Position numbers and translations under genes: made by a program. 64,000 nt of DNA, from assembly GCF_900166625.1 (NCBI RefSeq), contig NZ_LT800499.1:310001-374000 (forward strand). The letters run 5' to 3'. Shown in pieces: positions 53,477 to 61,964 of the stretch. Below the pieces are notes generated by a model. The model was not told where the DNA came from, searched no databases, and was given only the letters and a program-made list of their open reading frames with translations. The stretch is from Halobacillus massiliensis. Lineage in GTDB: Bacteria > Bacillota > Bacilli > Bacillales > Halobacillaceae. Positions within the stretch are counted from its first letter, which is position 1; the number at the start of each line of letters is the position of its first letter.

Positions 53477-54236
53477 GCTGGTTAACGAAGTCCGGGAAAA
53501 CAAGCCGCTGATTCATAATTTAACCAATCAGGTTGTCATGAATTTCAGTGCCAATGGTCTTCTCGCCTTTGGAGGGTCACCGATTATGGCAATGGCTGTA
53601 GAGGATGCCGCTGATATTGCCCGCTTATCGGATGGGGTTTTGATCAACATTGGCACTTTAACAGAACAGCATCTTCAAGCGATGATTCTGGCAGGTAAGG
53701 CAGCCAATGAAAAAGGAATTCCTGTCGTAATTGATCCTGTCGGAGTAGGAGCTTCCGAGTTTAGAACAGAAGCTTTTAAAAGAATTATCAATGAAGTGAA
53801 GCCGGCAGCTATTAAAGGAAATCTGGGTGAAATGGCACATATCATCGGTGTCTCTGTGGAAACGAAAGGTGTCGATTCAGTCGGTGAAGGAAATGAAGAA
53901 GAAGTTGCAAAAAAAGTATCCGAACAGTTCGATACGCTTGCGCTTATTACAGGGAAAACCGATGTTATCAGTGATGGCAGCGAAGTGATTCGTAATGAGA
54001 CAGGCCATGAATGGCTTGGCAGAATTACAGGTTCCGGGTGCCTGCTCGGTTCTATTTTAGCCGCTTGTCTTTCCACATCCGGTTCTCCTTTAGACCAAGC
54101 TCATGCGGCTGTCCGTTTTTATGGTCTTGCTGCTGAGAAGGCGGCCCGCCACCGTAATGTAAATGGTCCTGGAACGTTTGCGGCAAGGTTTATTGACGCC
54201 CTTTCTATGGACTTAACAAAAGTGGAGGAAGCGTAG
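53466..54236 (+). CDS. thiM: Hydroxyethylthiazole kinase
   Basis: 256 residues; phosphorylates hydroxyethylthiazole imported via ThiW. Signature LTNQVVMNFSANGLLAFGGS at the substrate site, VIDPVGVGAS, and GSGCLLGS as catalytic loop. GGGAGG precedes the ATG inside thiD. Confidence 0.96.
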   Translation: MTIKLVNEVRENKPLIHNLTNQVVMNFSANGLLAFGGSPIMAMAVEDAADIARLSDGVLINIGTLTEQHLQAMILAGKAANEKGIPVVIDPVGVGASEFRTEAFKRIINEVKPAAIKGNLGEMAHIIGVSVETKGVDSVGEGNEEEVAKKVSEQFDTLALITGKTDVISDGSEVIRNETGHEWLGRITGSGCLLGSILAACLSTSGSPLDQAHAAVRFYGLAAEKAARHRNVNGPGTFAARFIDALSMDLTKVEEA

Positions 54237-54237
54237 G

Positions 54238-54855
54238 ATGTGTCTTACAGACCAGTTAAGAAAATATTTAATTATGGGTTCTCAAAATTGTGAACGGCCT
54301 CCTGAGGAAATTTTACAGGATGCGATTGACGGAGGAATTACTGCTTTTCAATTTCGAGAAAAAGGACCTGGATCTTTATCGGGTCATAAAAAATTAGAGC
54401 TTGGTCAAAGGCTCCGTGAGCTTTGTCGAAACCATGATATTTTATTTATTGTAAATGATGACATGGAATTAGTGGAACCCTTAGAAGCAGACGGCATTCA
54501 TGTTGGACAGGATGACCAGCCTGCCGAAGAGCTTAGAAGGCTTTATCCCGATAAAATTATCGGTCTTTCCATTTCTAATGAAGAAGAGCTTAAGAGAAGC
54601 CCTGTCGATGTCATCGATTACCTTGGAGCCGGTCCGGTCTATCAAACGTCTACAAAAGTAGATGCTAAAGAAGCTGTAGGCGTTGAATGGATCCAGCGCG
54701 TTAAAAGTCTTTATCCTAATGTGCCACTCGTTGGAATCGGGGGGATTACACAAGACAATGCTAAAGATGTGATTAGAGCCGGAGCGGAAGGTGTATCCTT
54801 TATTACAGCCGTCACAATGGCTCCTGATATAAAAAAAGCTGTCTCTCAATTATAG
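54238..54855 (+). CDS. thiE: Thiamine-phosphate synthase
   Basis: 205-residue TIM-barrel enzyme joining HMP-PP and thiazole phosphate. Conserved QFREKG, FIVNDDMELV, GIHVGQDD, GAGPVYQTSTKVDA and GIGGIT segments. Starts one base after thiM, with GTGGAGG upstream. It closes the salvage operon; no thiazole or pyrimidine de novo genes are seen here. Confidence 0.95.
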   Translation: MCLTDQLRKYLIMGSQNCERPPEEILQDAIDGGITAFQFREKGPGSLSGHKKLELGQRLRELCRNHDILFIVNDDMELVEPLEADGIHVGQDDQPAEELRRLYPDKIIGLSISNEEELKRSPVDVIDYLGAGPVYQTSTKVDAKEAVGVEWIQRVKSLYPNVPLVGIGGITQDNAKDVIRAGAEGVSFITAVTMAPDIKKAVSQL

Positions 54856-54872
54856 AGAGACAGCTTTTTTTA
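54837..54872 (+). terminator. Terminator overlapping the thiE end
   Basis: AGCTGTCTCTC / GAGAGACAGCT perfect 11-bp stem spanning the stop codon, then seven T. Confidence 0.92.
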
Positions 54873-54914
54873 TGCAGTCCATTTAAAAAATCAATAATAT
54901 TTTGTGAAAAATGT

Positions 54915-54973
54915 GTGACAATAATAGGAATAATTTGTTACAATTAAATATAATAATATGAATGCGGTTTCAT
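54915..54973 (+). promoter_or_regulatory. Promoter and cre-like site before the small membrane gene
   Basis: GTGACA, 18 bases, TACAAT with extended TG, same layout as before ltaS. Downstream ATGAATGCGGTTTCAT (54958-54973) is one base off the CcpA cre consensus and sits where it could block transcription. Confidence 0.5.
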
Positions 54974-55001
54974 AAAACATTTACGTAAGGAGATGATTGC
55001 T

Positions 55002-55277
55002 GTGGGAATCACTTTTATGTTCATGCTTCTCGCCACAATTACACCATTTTTATTAATCCAGATGAATAAGCTTACACTGGCTATTGTTCAGAGCGTCCTG
55101 CTTGTGGGGATGTGGCTGTACTTTCTTGAAGCGACATTTAATATTGCTCCTGGAGCCTTCTCATATCTCTGGGTATTCTTCTACTTGAGCTTGTTTGCGG
55201 CAGAAGTGGCCTATATTATGTATGTGATTTACCTTGTAAAAACACCAGCGCCTTTCAGCAAAATAGTAGGTGAGTAA
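55002..55277 (+). CDS. Small four-helix membrane protein, unknown function
   Basis: 91 residues if started at the GTG nine bases after TAAGGAG; the ATG at 54993 overlaps the ribosome site. Hydrophobic segments cover nearly the whole chain (VGITFMFMLLATITPFLLI, LTLAIVQSVLLVGMWLYFL, YLWVFFYLSLFAAEVAYIMY). It faces the qox operon and has a strong terminator. No family is recognised. A possible cre site suggests carbon control. It could be an accessory respiratory protein, but only position hints at that. Confidence 0.7.
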   Translation: MGITFMFMLLATITPFLLIQMNKLTLAIVQSVLLVGMWLYFLEATFNIAPGAFSYLWVFFYLSLFAAEVAYIMYVIYLVKTPAPFSKIVGE

Positions 55278-55321
55278 TATTTAATCTCAAGGGGAGGGAC
55301 TTCCTCTTCTACCGATATAAA

Positions 55322-55361
55322 TAAAAACCCCTTTTCCTAAAATGGAAAAGGGGTTTTTATT
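55322..55361. terminator. Bidirectional terminator at the end of the qox operon
   Basis: TAAAAACCCCTTTTCC / GGAAAAGGGGTTTTTA perfect stem with a 6-base loop. Confidence 0.92.
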
Positions 55362-55585
55362 TAACTAACTGTCCGCTTTACTTGTACATGATAAAGCTGA
55401 AGAACAGCCTGAACAAAAGCAACGCCTGCCAGAAGAACAAGAACGAATTTTGGTGAATAACTGGTATAGAAAGCTCCCCAGAGAGCTGAGGCTGTCAGTA
55501 TAATACATAGCGTAAAGCCTAATACATGCTTCCAGGGTAATAAGTTCATCTCCTGGTGTGGATAGATATCTTTATTTTTTTCCAT
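55361..55585 (-). CDS. Small subunit-IV-like membrane protein at the qox operon end
   Basis: 74 residues with two helices (WKHVLGFTLCIILTASALWGA and FVLVLLAGVAFVQAVLQL). The pattern resembles the first part of QoxD/COX4 proteins (HVLGF.. at the same spacing as HIIGFLASIGLTF in QoxD, AVLQLY versus ACIQLF). It therefore looks like a shortened paralogue of qoxD, 24 bp behind it. A structural fifth subunit or assembly factor is plausible. Confidence 0.75.
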   Translation of the reverse strand: MEKNKDIYPHQEMNLLPWKHVLGFTLCIILTASALWGAFYTSYSPKFVLVLLAGVAFVQAVLQLYHVQVKRTVS

Positions 55586-55609
55586 TAGTTCCTCACCGCC
55601 TGATTCGTT

Positions 55610-55993
55610 TTAGTGGCCTTCATGCTCTTCCTGGTCCATCTGGTGCTGTTCACTGTCAGAATCGTTGTGTCCGCCATTATCGTCATGGTTATGTGTAAAT
55701 CCAAAGGACATCGTGAATAGGGAGCCTGCTACTACTATGGCTGCCAGTACGAATCCGTGAAACATCATATTCCATGGGACATGGCCGCCGCCGCTTGCTT
55801 TTTCTGTGATGTGCATAAACATGAACAGCTGTATACAAGCCTGAAGAACAGCCAATACCATAATGGAAATAACGATCCATGTTGTCGGCATATCTGAACC
55901 CAACACTGCCCATACGGCAAGAAACGTTAAACCAATTGATGCTAGAAAGCCGATAATGTGCTGTGTCGGTACGCGTTTAGATTGATTTGCCAT
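55610..55993 (-). CDS. qoxD: aa3-type quinol oxidase subunit IV
   Basis: 127 residues, three helices (IIGFLASIGLTFLAVWAVLG, TWIVISIMVLAVLQACIQLFM, FHGFVLAAIVVAGSLFTM) and a histidine- and acid-rich tail (HNHDDNGGHND...). Directly abuts qoxC. Non-catalytic but needed for assembly. The His/Asp tail is longer than I would expect and might bind metal. Confidence 0.9.
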   Translation of the reverse strand: MANQSKRVPTQHIIGFLASIGLTFLAVWAVLGSDMPTTWIVISIMVLAVLQACIQLFMFMHITEKASGGGHVPWNMMFHGFVLAAIVVAGSLFTMSFGFTHNHDDNGGHNDSDSEQHQMDQEEHEGH

Positions 55994-56599
55994 TTATAAC
56001 ACCATCCCAATCAAGTACACGCCTGTAAATATGAAAATCCAAATGACATCAAGGAAGTGCCAGTATAAGCTTACAATGAATGTTTTACGGCTTGTTACTG
56101 GTGTAATTCCCCGCTGTTTTAATTGAATCATCAGGAGAATGGCCCAGCCAATCCCTAAAGTAACGTGCAGCCCGTGAGTTCCTGCAAGGACGAAGAAGGC
56201 AGACCAGTAAGCACTGGACGGTAATGAAGCCCCTTCGTGTACATAGTGAACGAATTCAAAGATCTCAAAGCCAAGGAATCCCAGTCCTAAAGCCAGCGTA
56301 ATGGAAAGCCAGATGATAAGGCCTTTTAGGTTTCCTCTTCGCATTTCGCTTATGGCAATGCCACACGTGAAACTACTGATGAGAAGGAGGAATGTCATAA
56401 CTAGTACAATTCCTGGTTCAAACAGCTCAGCAGGTACCGGTGCATCAGCCGTACGTCCGAACAGTACAGCATACGTGGCAAACAAGGTGGAAAACAGGAC
56501 AACTTCGGCTCCAAGGAAGATCCAGAAGCCGAGAATTCCCATTCGTCCTTCTAGAGTTCGATATTCTAATGGTCCTGATTTAAGTTCGTGGCCACTCAT
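55994..56599 (-). CDS. qoxC: aa3-type quinol oxidase subunit III
   Basis: 201 residues, five helices. Landmarks LEGRMGILGFWIFLGAEVVLFSTLFATY and the conserved GTHGLHVTLGIGW and LYWHFLDVIWIFIFTGVY. Overlaps qoxB by 4 bp (ATGA). Confidence 0.95.
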   Translation of the reverse strand: MSGHELKSGPLEYRTLEGRMGILGFWIFLGAEVVLFSTLFATYAVLFGRTADAPVPAELFEPGIVLVMTFLLLISSFTCGIAISEMRRGNLKGLIIWLSITLALGLGFLGFEIFEFVHYVHEGASLPSSAYWSAFFVLAGTHGLHVTLGIGWAILLMIQLKQRGITPVTSRKTFIVSLYWHFLDVIWIFIFTGVYLIGMVL

Positions 56600-58536
56600 T
56601 TACGTAACCCCCTTGCTGAGCGTTCTGTCCGCTTAATTTCATCAACTTGTACATAAAAACCGTCATCATAATCAAAGGACCTGATCCCCATACAGACAAC
56701 CACTGCAATTAAGCCGGCAATGGCTAGTGGAATCCATTCAAAAATAAGGGCAAAGCTGGCGAAGCCGGCAAATGCCATCATAATGATCGGCTTTCCAGAA
56801 TTACTTGGCATATGAATCGGTTCAAGCTGGTCCTCTTCAAATGTCGTAACGCCTTTTTTCTTCATTTCAAGGAAGGCGTCATGATCATTTACATGAGGGA
56901 CAGTCGCAAAGTTATAGAATGGAACCGGAGTAGGTGTTGCCCATTCCAAAGTCCGCGCATCCCATGGATCGCCAGTTGTTTCGCGCGGGCTGTTTCGGTA
57001 ACTGTAATAGATGCTAAATACGAAGATCGCAAAACCAACACCCATTCCGAAAGCACCTACGGTTGAAATAACGTTGAGCGGCATCCATTCTGGAATAATT
57101 GAGAATACCCGTCGCGGCATTCCGTCAAGACCAACGAAATACTGAGGGAAGAAGCATACATGGAAGCCGATAACAAACCACCAGAAGCTCCATTTTCCAA
57201 GTCTTTCATTAAGCTGGTGACCAAACATCTTAGGATACCAGTACACAAGACCTGCGAAGCAGGCAAATACGGTACCTGCAATTAACACGTAGTGGAAGTG
57301 TGCTACTAGGAAATACGTGTTATGGAACTGATAATCGGCGGCTGCCATACCGAGCATAACCCCGGTGACACCACCCATAACAAAACTCGGGATAAACGCC
57401 AGAGACCACATCATGGCGACTGACATCTTAATTTTCGATTTATATAAGGTTCCAAGCCAGTTGAATATTTTAACCCCTGTCGGTACAGCAATTAACATAG
57501 TGGAAACAGAGAATACAGAGTTAACGAATGCTCCAGCTCCCATTGTGAAGAAGTGGTGTACCCAAACGAGAAAGCTTAATCCAGCAATTAAAATCATAGA
57601 CCAAACCATCGCTTTGTATCCAAACAGGCGTTTTCTCGCAAATGTTGCAATAATTTCAGAGAAAATACCAAAAGCCGGCAGAATTACGATATAAACCTCT
57701 GGGTGTCCCCACATCCAGAACAGGTTCGCCCACATCATCGGCATTCCTTCACCCGTAAGCGTAAAGAACTGTGCACCGAAAATACGGTCGATCGTCATAA
57801 GAGCTAAAGCTACTGTTAAGATCGGGAACGCGAAAACAATAATAAAGGATGTGACCAAAGTAGACCACGTGAAAATCGGCATTTGGAACAATTTCATTCC
57901 TGGTGCACGCATCTTAAGGATGGTTACCATAAAGTTAATACCGGTAGCCAATGTACCAATCCCTGATAATTGCAAGCCCATCAGGTAGAAGTTCTGGCCT
58001 GGACCAGGACTCATCGCTGCCCCCGCTAAAGGAGTGTAGCTTGTCCAGCCTGCATCAGGTGATCCCCCGATAACGAAGGAAATATTAAACAAAAGAGCAC
58101 CAAACAGGAAGGACCAGAAACTCATGGCGTTTAAGAATGGAAACGCCACGTCCCGGGCTCCAATTTGAAGCGGTACAACTACGTTCATTAATCCAATGAG
58201 GAACGGCATTGCCATAAAAATGATCATTACTGTTCCATGGGTCGTAAAGATTTCATCATAGTGTTGTGCATTTAAAAAGTTCATATTAGGAAAGGCTAAT
58301 TGTGTTCTCATCATTAGGGCGTCAGCGCCGCCTCTAAACAACATGACTAAAGCACTTAAGATATACATAATTCCAATTTTTTTATGATCAACAGTCGTTA
58401 ACCACTCTCGCCATAGCCAGCCCCACTTTTTAAAATAAGTAAGGATGAAGATGATGGCGGAACTAACGAGCACGATGGAAACCATCCCACCGTATATGAG
58501 CGGTTCGCCTGTAACAAAAAACTCATCGAGTTTCAT
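56596..58536 (-). CDS. qoxB: aa3-type quinol oxidase subunit I
   Basis: 646-residue catalytic subunit with about 14-15 helices; reduces oxygen and pumps protons. Low-spin heme His in TTHGTVMIIFM, Cu-B and cross-linked Tyr in WGHPEVYIVILPAFG, the HHFFT pair and the heme a3 His in VAHFHYVLI are all present. The C-terminal extension is like QoxB and not CtaD. Start 24 bp after qoxA. Confidence 0.96.
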   Translation of the reverse strand: MKLDEFFVTGEPLIYGGMVSIVLVSSAIIFILTYFKKWGWLWREWLTTVDHKKIGIMYILSALVMLFRGGADALMMRTQLAFPNMNFLNAQHYDEIFTTHGTVMIIFMAMPFLIGLMNVVVPLQIGARDVAFPFLNAMSFWSFLFGALLFNISFVIGGSPDAGWTSYTPLAGAAMSPGPGQNFYLMGLQLSGIGTLATGINFMVTILKMRAPGMKLFQMPIFTWSTLVTSFIIVFAFPILTVALALMTIDRIFGAQFFTLTGEGMPMMWANLFWMWGHPEVYIVILPAFGIFSEIIATFARKRLFGYKAMVWSMILIAGLSFLVWVHHFFTMGAGAFVNSVFSVSTMLIAVPTGVKIFNWLGTLYKSKIKMSVAMMWSLAFIPSFVMGGVTGVMLGMAAADYQFHNTYFLVAHFHYVLIAGTVFACFAGLVYWYPKMFGHQLNERLGKWSFWWFVIGFHVCFFPQYFVGLDGMPRRVFSIIPEWMPLNVISTVGAFGMGVGFAIFVFSIYYSYRNSPRETTGDPWDARTLEWATPTPVPFYNFATVPHVNDHDAFLEMKKKGVTTFEEDQLEPIHMPSNSGKPIIMMAFAGFASFALIFEWIPLAIAGLIAVVVCMGIRSFDYDDGFYVQVDEIKRTERSARGLRK

Positions 58537-58560
58537 GATGTCACCAACTCTCTTTCAGTA

Positions 58561-59532
58561 TTAATGATCACTGTCTTTGTCTTCATCGTCGTTATCCAGC
58601 TTGTCTTCTTCAGGATGAAATCCGACGTATTCGTTGTCATTTGCCAAGTGCATCAGCTCACTGTAAGCATCAAGGTGCTGATTAATCGCATAATCACGGC
58701 CTTCGTTAGTTCCATGATCTACAAATTCAAGGTGAGTCGTTGAAAATTCTGCTGTATCTTCCATAAGGCCAGGTTCAAGCATAGCGATATATTGGTCTTC
58801 CGTGAGCTCGGGCGCCTCATTCTGCACTTGCCCTACCCAGCTCTCGTAGTCCTCGGAGCTTTCTGCGTAAACTTCAAAGGTTTGTTTTGCAAAGCCTTCA
58901 CCATTAAAGTTAGAGTTTCGCCCATCATATACTCCTTCTTCATCTGCTTGAAGATAGAGTTTATTTTCCATACCGGCCATATTATATTTCATTCCTCCTA
59001 GTTGAGGAATCCATAGGGCGGCCATTGAATCAGCTGAGGAGAGGCGGAACTCAATCGGCCGATCGGTTGGGATGTGTAAGTAATCAACGGTTTCAATACC
59101 TTCTTCCGGATAACTGAAAAACCATTTCCAGTCTGCTGCCGTCGCATAAATTACAAGCGGCTCTTCATTAGTAGTAGAAACTGTCGGTTCTTCCAGATCA
59201 TATAGAAGAGTAACCGTAGGAATAGATAAAGCAATGACGATAATAAAAGGAATAATCGTCCATACAACTTCTAACTTGGTATTACCGTGCTGGTTGGGAT
59301 CATAGTCTTTATCACCGCGGCCCGGACGGTCACGATACTTAAATACCAAATAGGCAAATAAGGCAAATACTACAACTACGATGAATAACATGAAATAGAT
59401 TGAGTACATAATCAAATCTCTCTGGCTTTCAGCTACAGGTCCTTTAGGATCAAGAACCATCATTTCGCTACAGCCACTGAGAAAAATGACAAGACCAAGC
59501 GGCAGAAAAGCCAGCCATCTTTTTATATTCAC
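58561..59532 (-). CDS. qoxA: aa3-type quinol oxidase subunit II (lipoprotein)
   Basis: 323 residues from a GTG about 11 bases after AAAGGAG, giving a lipoprotein signal (RWLAFLPLGLVIFLSGC). Two helices, then the cupredoxin domain. The Cu-A ligands are missing: the loop reads GRNSNFNGEGFA where cytochrome c oxidases have CxxxC. The enzyme therefore takes electrons from quinol. A second cysteine-free acidic tail (DNDDEDKDSDH) closes the protein. First gene of qoxABCD. Confidence 0.93.
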   Translation of the reverse strand: MNIKRWLAFLPLGLVIFLSGCSEMMVLDPKGPVAESQRDLIMYSIYFMLFIVVVVFALFAYLVFKYRDRPGRGDKDYDPNQHGNTKLEVVWTIIPFIIVIALSIPTVTLLYDLEEPTVSTTNEEPLVIYATAADWKWFFSYPEEGIETVDYLHIPTDRPIEFRLSSADSMAALWIPQLGGMKYNMAGMENKLYLQADEEGVYDGRNSNFNGEGFAKQTFEVYAESSEDYESWVGQVQNEAPELTEDQYIAMLEPGLMEDTAEFSTTHLEFVDHGTNEGRDYAINQHLDAYSELMHLANDNEYVGFHPEEDKLDNDDEDKDSDH

Positions 59533-59656
59533 GTGTTGACACACTCCTTTACACAATAGATGTTATCGTTGGAATCCATTTCATAAATAAAAGCCCTTGA
59601 AGGAAGAGCTGAAAGATTATGAAATAAATTCAATAATATTATTAAGCGCTGAAAAT

Positions 59657-59705
59657 AGTATAGCAGAATCGGTCGAATTTTAGAGTTTGTTAACAAAAAT
59701 GTCAA
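59657..59705 (-). promoter_or_regulatory. qox promoter region with palindrome in the spacer
   Basis: Minus strand TTGACA (59700-59705), 17 bases, TAAAAT (59677-59682). The spacer contains the perfect palindrome TTTGTTAACAAA (59686-59697). A second extended -10 (TGCTATACT, 59657-59662) lies just downstream. The rest of 59533-59866 is AT-rich leader with a weak hairpin at 59838-59866. Confidence 0.65.
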
Positions 59706-59866
59706 AGAAAGATCACGATTCTGATGAATTTTAGACACAAATTATTCAAATTTAAAGTGGTTTTTATAACAAATGAGGAAAAAAGAGTTAAAAACTGTAG
59801 AAAAATGGAGGGGCGGGAGGGATACAACAGGGAATAAGTAAGACTGCCGAGCGGTTATCGACAGCC

Positions 59867-60190
59867 TTACTCCATGGAAAAATACAGCGGATAATGTAAG
59901 CTGCATTTTTCATTAAATGGGTGGCGGCAGCTGGGGCAGCGGGGGGTATTCATATATTGCTCAATCGTTAATTCATTCTGACAGTTTCCACACAGTATAG
60001 CTTTCGTATTGAAATGTTCTTTTGGCCATTTCTGTGGAGGGTGATCAGCTGCTTCTTCGTGACAGTAGTAACATGAATAATAGGTTTGGCAGCAATAAAA
60101 TTTAATAGCAATAATATCAATATCTGTATGGTAGTGAGCGCAGCGGGTTTTCTCATCAACTTTTACGCCGAGAACTCGATGGCGTTCCAT
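59867..60190 (-). CDS. CHY zinc-finger protein
   Basis: 107 residues rich in paired Cys/His: CAHYHTD, CCQTYYSCYYCHEEAADH, CGNC and CPSCRHPFN, which is the CHY zinc-finger pattern binding about three zinc ions. In yeast the related Hot13 acts in redox maintenance of small mitochondrial Tim proteins; bacterial roles are unknown. AAAGGAGG precedes the ATG. Confidence 0.9.
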   Translation of the reverse strand: MERHRVLGVKVDEKTRCAHYHTDIDIIAIKFYCCQTYYSCYYCHEEAADHPPQKWPKEHFNTKAILCGNCQNELTIEQYMNTPRCPSCRHPFNEKCSLHYPLYFSME

Positions 60191-60217
60191 ACGACGGCCT
60201 CCTTTAACGGCTGAATT

Positions 60218-60451
60218 TTAGGCGATTTGGGGTTTGCGTCTTAAGTGGACGATAGCGTACGCGATTACGGCAGACATCAAGGAAACAACAAATGGAAGAT
60301 AATTCACGTTTCCAAAAGAGGTGACCGCTGTGTGTACAGCTGGTTCAGATAGGGGAGGTTCATATGAAAATGTTAACAATATTCCAGCGACCGTCTGGAA
60401 AATAAAAAATAATATAATGAAACTAGTGATAAATACTAGAAACCCCTTCAC
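60218..60451 (-). CDS. Small two-helix membrane protein, unknown
   Basis: 77 residues; helices at about 4-28 and 50-70 with an outside loop (SYEPPLSEPAVHTAVTSFGNV) and a basic tail (RRKPQ). Overlaps the upstream small membrane gene by 4 bp, so both are translated together. No family recognised. Confidence 0.65.
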   Translation of the reverse strand: MKGFLVFITSFIILFFIFQTVAGILLTFSYEPPLSEPAVHTAVTSFGNVNYLPFVVSLMSAVIAYAIVHLRRKPQIA

Positions 60452-60645
60452 TCGAAATCTTCCTTTCCATGATGGTAAGTTTTTTTAGTACATAATGAAA
60501 TAATTAATAAAATTAGGCCTATAAAGCCTATGATAAACTCAGCGATAAAAAAATCGCCATCTCTCATGAGACGTATGACGAACTGTCCACCGAAAATACC
60601 AAAAATGAGTAAACCAAAATAGAGAAGCCACTGAGAACGATTCAC
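60448..60645 (-). CDS. Small two-helix membrane protein, unknown
   Basis: 65 residues; helices QWLLYFGLLIFGIFGGQFVI and AEFIIGFIGLILLIISLC, then a charged tail. AAAGGAG is upstream. Coupled to the following gene. No family recognised; a two-component membrane complex is possible but only inferred from the overlap. Confidence 0.65.
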   Translation of the reverse strand: MNRSQWLLYFGLLIFGIFGGQFVIRLMRDGDFFIAEFIIGFIGLILLIISLCTKKTYHHGKEDFE

Positions 60646-60707
60646 CCTACAGGCTCCTTTCTTTAAAACGTTTGATATTCCTTATACGAATAAGAAGAGA
60701 AATCGTT

Positions 60708-61739
60708 TCATTTCCTTAGAAATTCCCATGTAAACCACCGGCCATGACCATCGGTTTCTCCAATAACGAGTTCCTTAGTTTCTCCATTTATAATCATATC
60801 TAAATGAAGTTTTTCATCCCACATATTATTATATAAATGTACGATGTTTCTTGATTGTCCGATCTGTTTGAGCGTTTCTTCAAGCTGATATTTTACTTCA
60901 TTTACAATCTGATTGGCTACATGCGTGTGAAACACACAAACGATAGAATCATCGGGTATCTGTTCGATAATTTCCGGAAGCAAGTCCACACCGTTTCCTT
61001 CAATCAACTGCAGTTGGTTTTGCTGAACGATCTGCGCTGCTTTTAAAAATTGTTCTCTTCTTTCATGGTGTTCCGGCCAAATTAAAGCTTTCAGCCATGC
61101 TAAATCTTCCTCATTTTTCAAATCGTTAACGTGAAGGTCAATTCCAAATCTGTGAGAAACCGGCGGTGGCAGGACTGGCAGCACAGGAAATGTCCCACTT
61201 TTAATCTCAGCTTCAATTGTCACACTAGCATTAGGAGTACCGCTGGTTATAATGCCATCATAACAATAGCGGTAATGATCCCATAATAACTGCAAGCCAG
61301 CACTCGTCCCAATTTCAATAAGAGCTAGCGGCTTATTGAACTGTTCATGTACATAAGAAAAGCAAGGATAGAGATAACTGCATCGGCCCACTTCGTTTGT
61401 TTGAACAAGCTTGCTTTTTAAAAGTTTTCGTATTTCACTGGCATTAAGGCGGCAGAAATCTCTAAATTCAAGGAAAGCCTCCTCTTTTCTTAGAGGATGT
61501 AAAGTAAGGCTTGGGAAATATTTACGGAGAGGATGGTTGTTTCCTTGAAGAAGAAGATAATGGACACTACCGAGAAGCAGATTAGGATTGGGCTGATCTT
61601 TGTTAGCAGCAGCCGCAAGTTCCAGAATTTCCTCATCTTCCGCGATCTTTTCCGATAAAAAACTATACAATACACTTGATCCTTTTTGGGCTTCCTTGGA
61701 AAAGCGTTTGTATAAGGGGGACAACTGGAGTGGTTTCAT
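60708..61739 (-). CDS. DUF2332 protein (SAM-methyltransferase-like fold)
   Basis: 343 residues. DUF2332 pattern: NLLLGSVHYLLLQG near 53, EIGTSAGLQLLWDHYRY near 142 (glycine-rich, like a SAM-binding loop), NDLKNEEDLAWLKALIWPEHHERR near 205 and VFHTHVANQI near 270. Function not established for the family. Single gene; start with GGAAGGAGACT upstream. Confidence 0.85.
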   Translation of the reverse strand: MKPLQLSPLYKRFSKEAQKGSSVLYSFLSEKIAEDEEILELAAAANKDQPNPNLLLGSVHYLLLQGNNHPLRKYFPSLTLHPLRKEEAFLEFRDFCRLNASEIRKLLKSKLVQTNEVGRCSYLYPCFSYVHEQFNKPLALIEIGTSAGLQLLWDHYRYCYDGIITSGTPNASVTIEAEIKSGTFPVLPVLPPPVSHRFGIDLHVNDLKNEEDLAWLKALIWPEHHERREQFLKAAQIVQQNQLQLIEGNGVDLLPEIIEQIPDDSIVCVFHTHVANQIVNEVKYQLEETLKQIGQSRNIVHLYNNMWDEKLHLDMIINGETKELVIGETDGHGRWFTWEFLRK

Positions 61740-61964
61740 ACAAAAGAGTCTCCTTCCAGATGGAAATATGTACCTTTATATGGTAACATGGCCATTTAAA
61801 ATAGGGAGCGGTTCTTACATATAAAAAATCTTCCACTTTCCTTCCTATATGGTAAAATGTTTTATGAATCAAAGATAGTAAAAGGCTGGTTGTTCCTTCT
61901 TCTCTTTGGTACAAAGACATAATGAAATGAAAGGCGTGAGTCCCTGAGAAAGGGGGAAGGAAAT

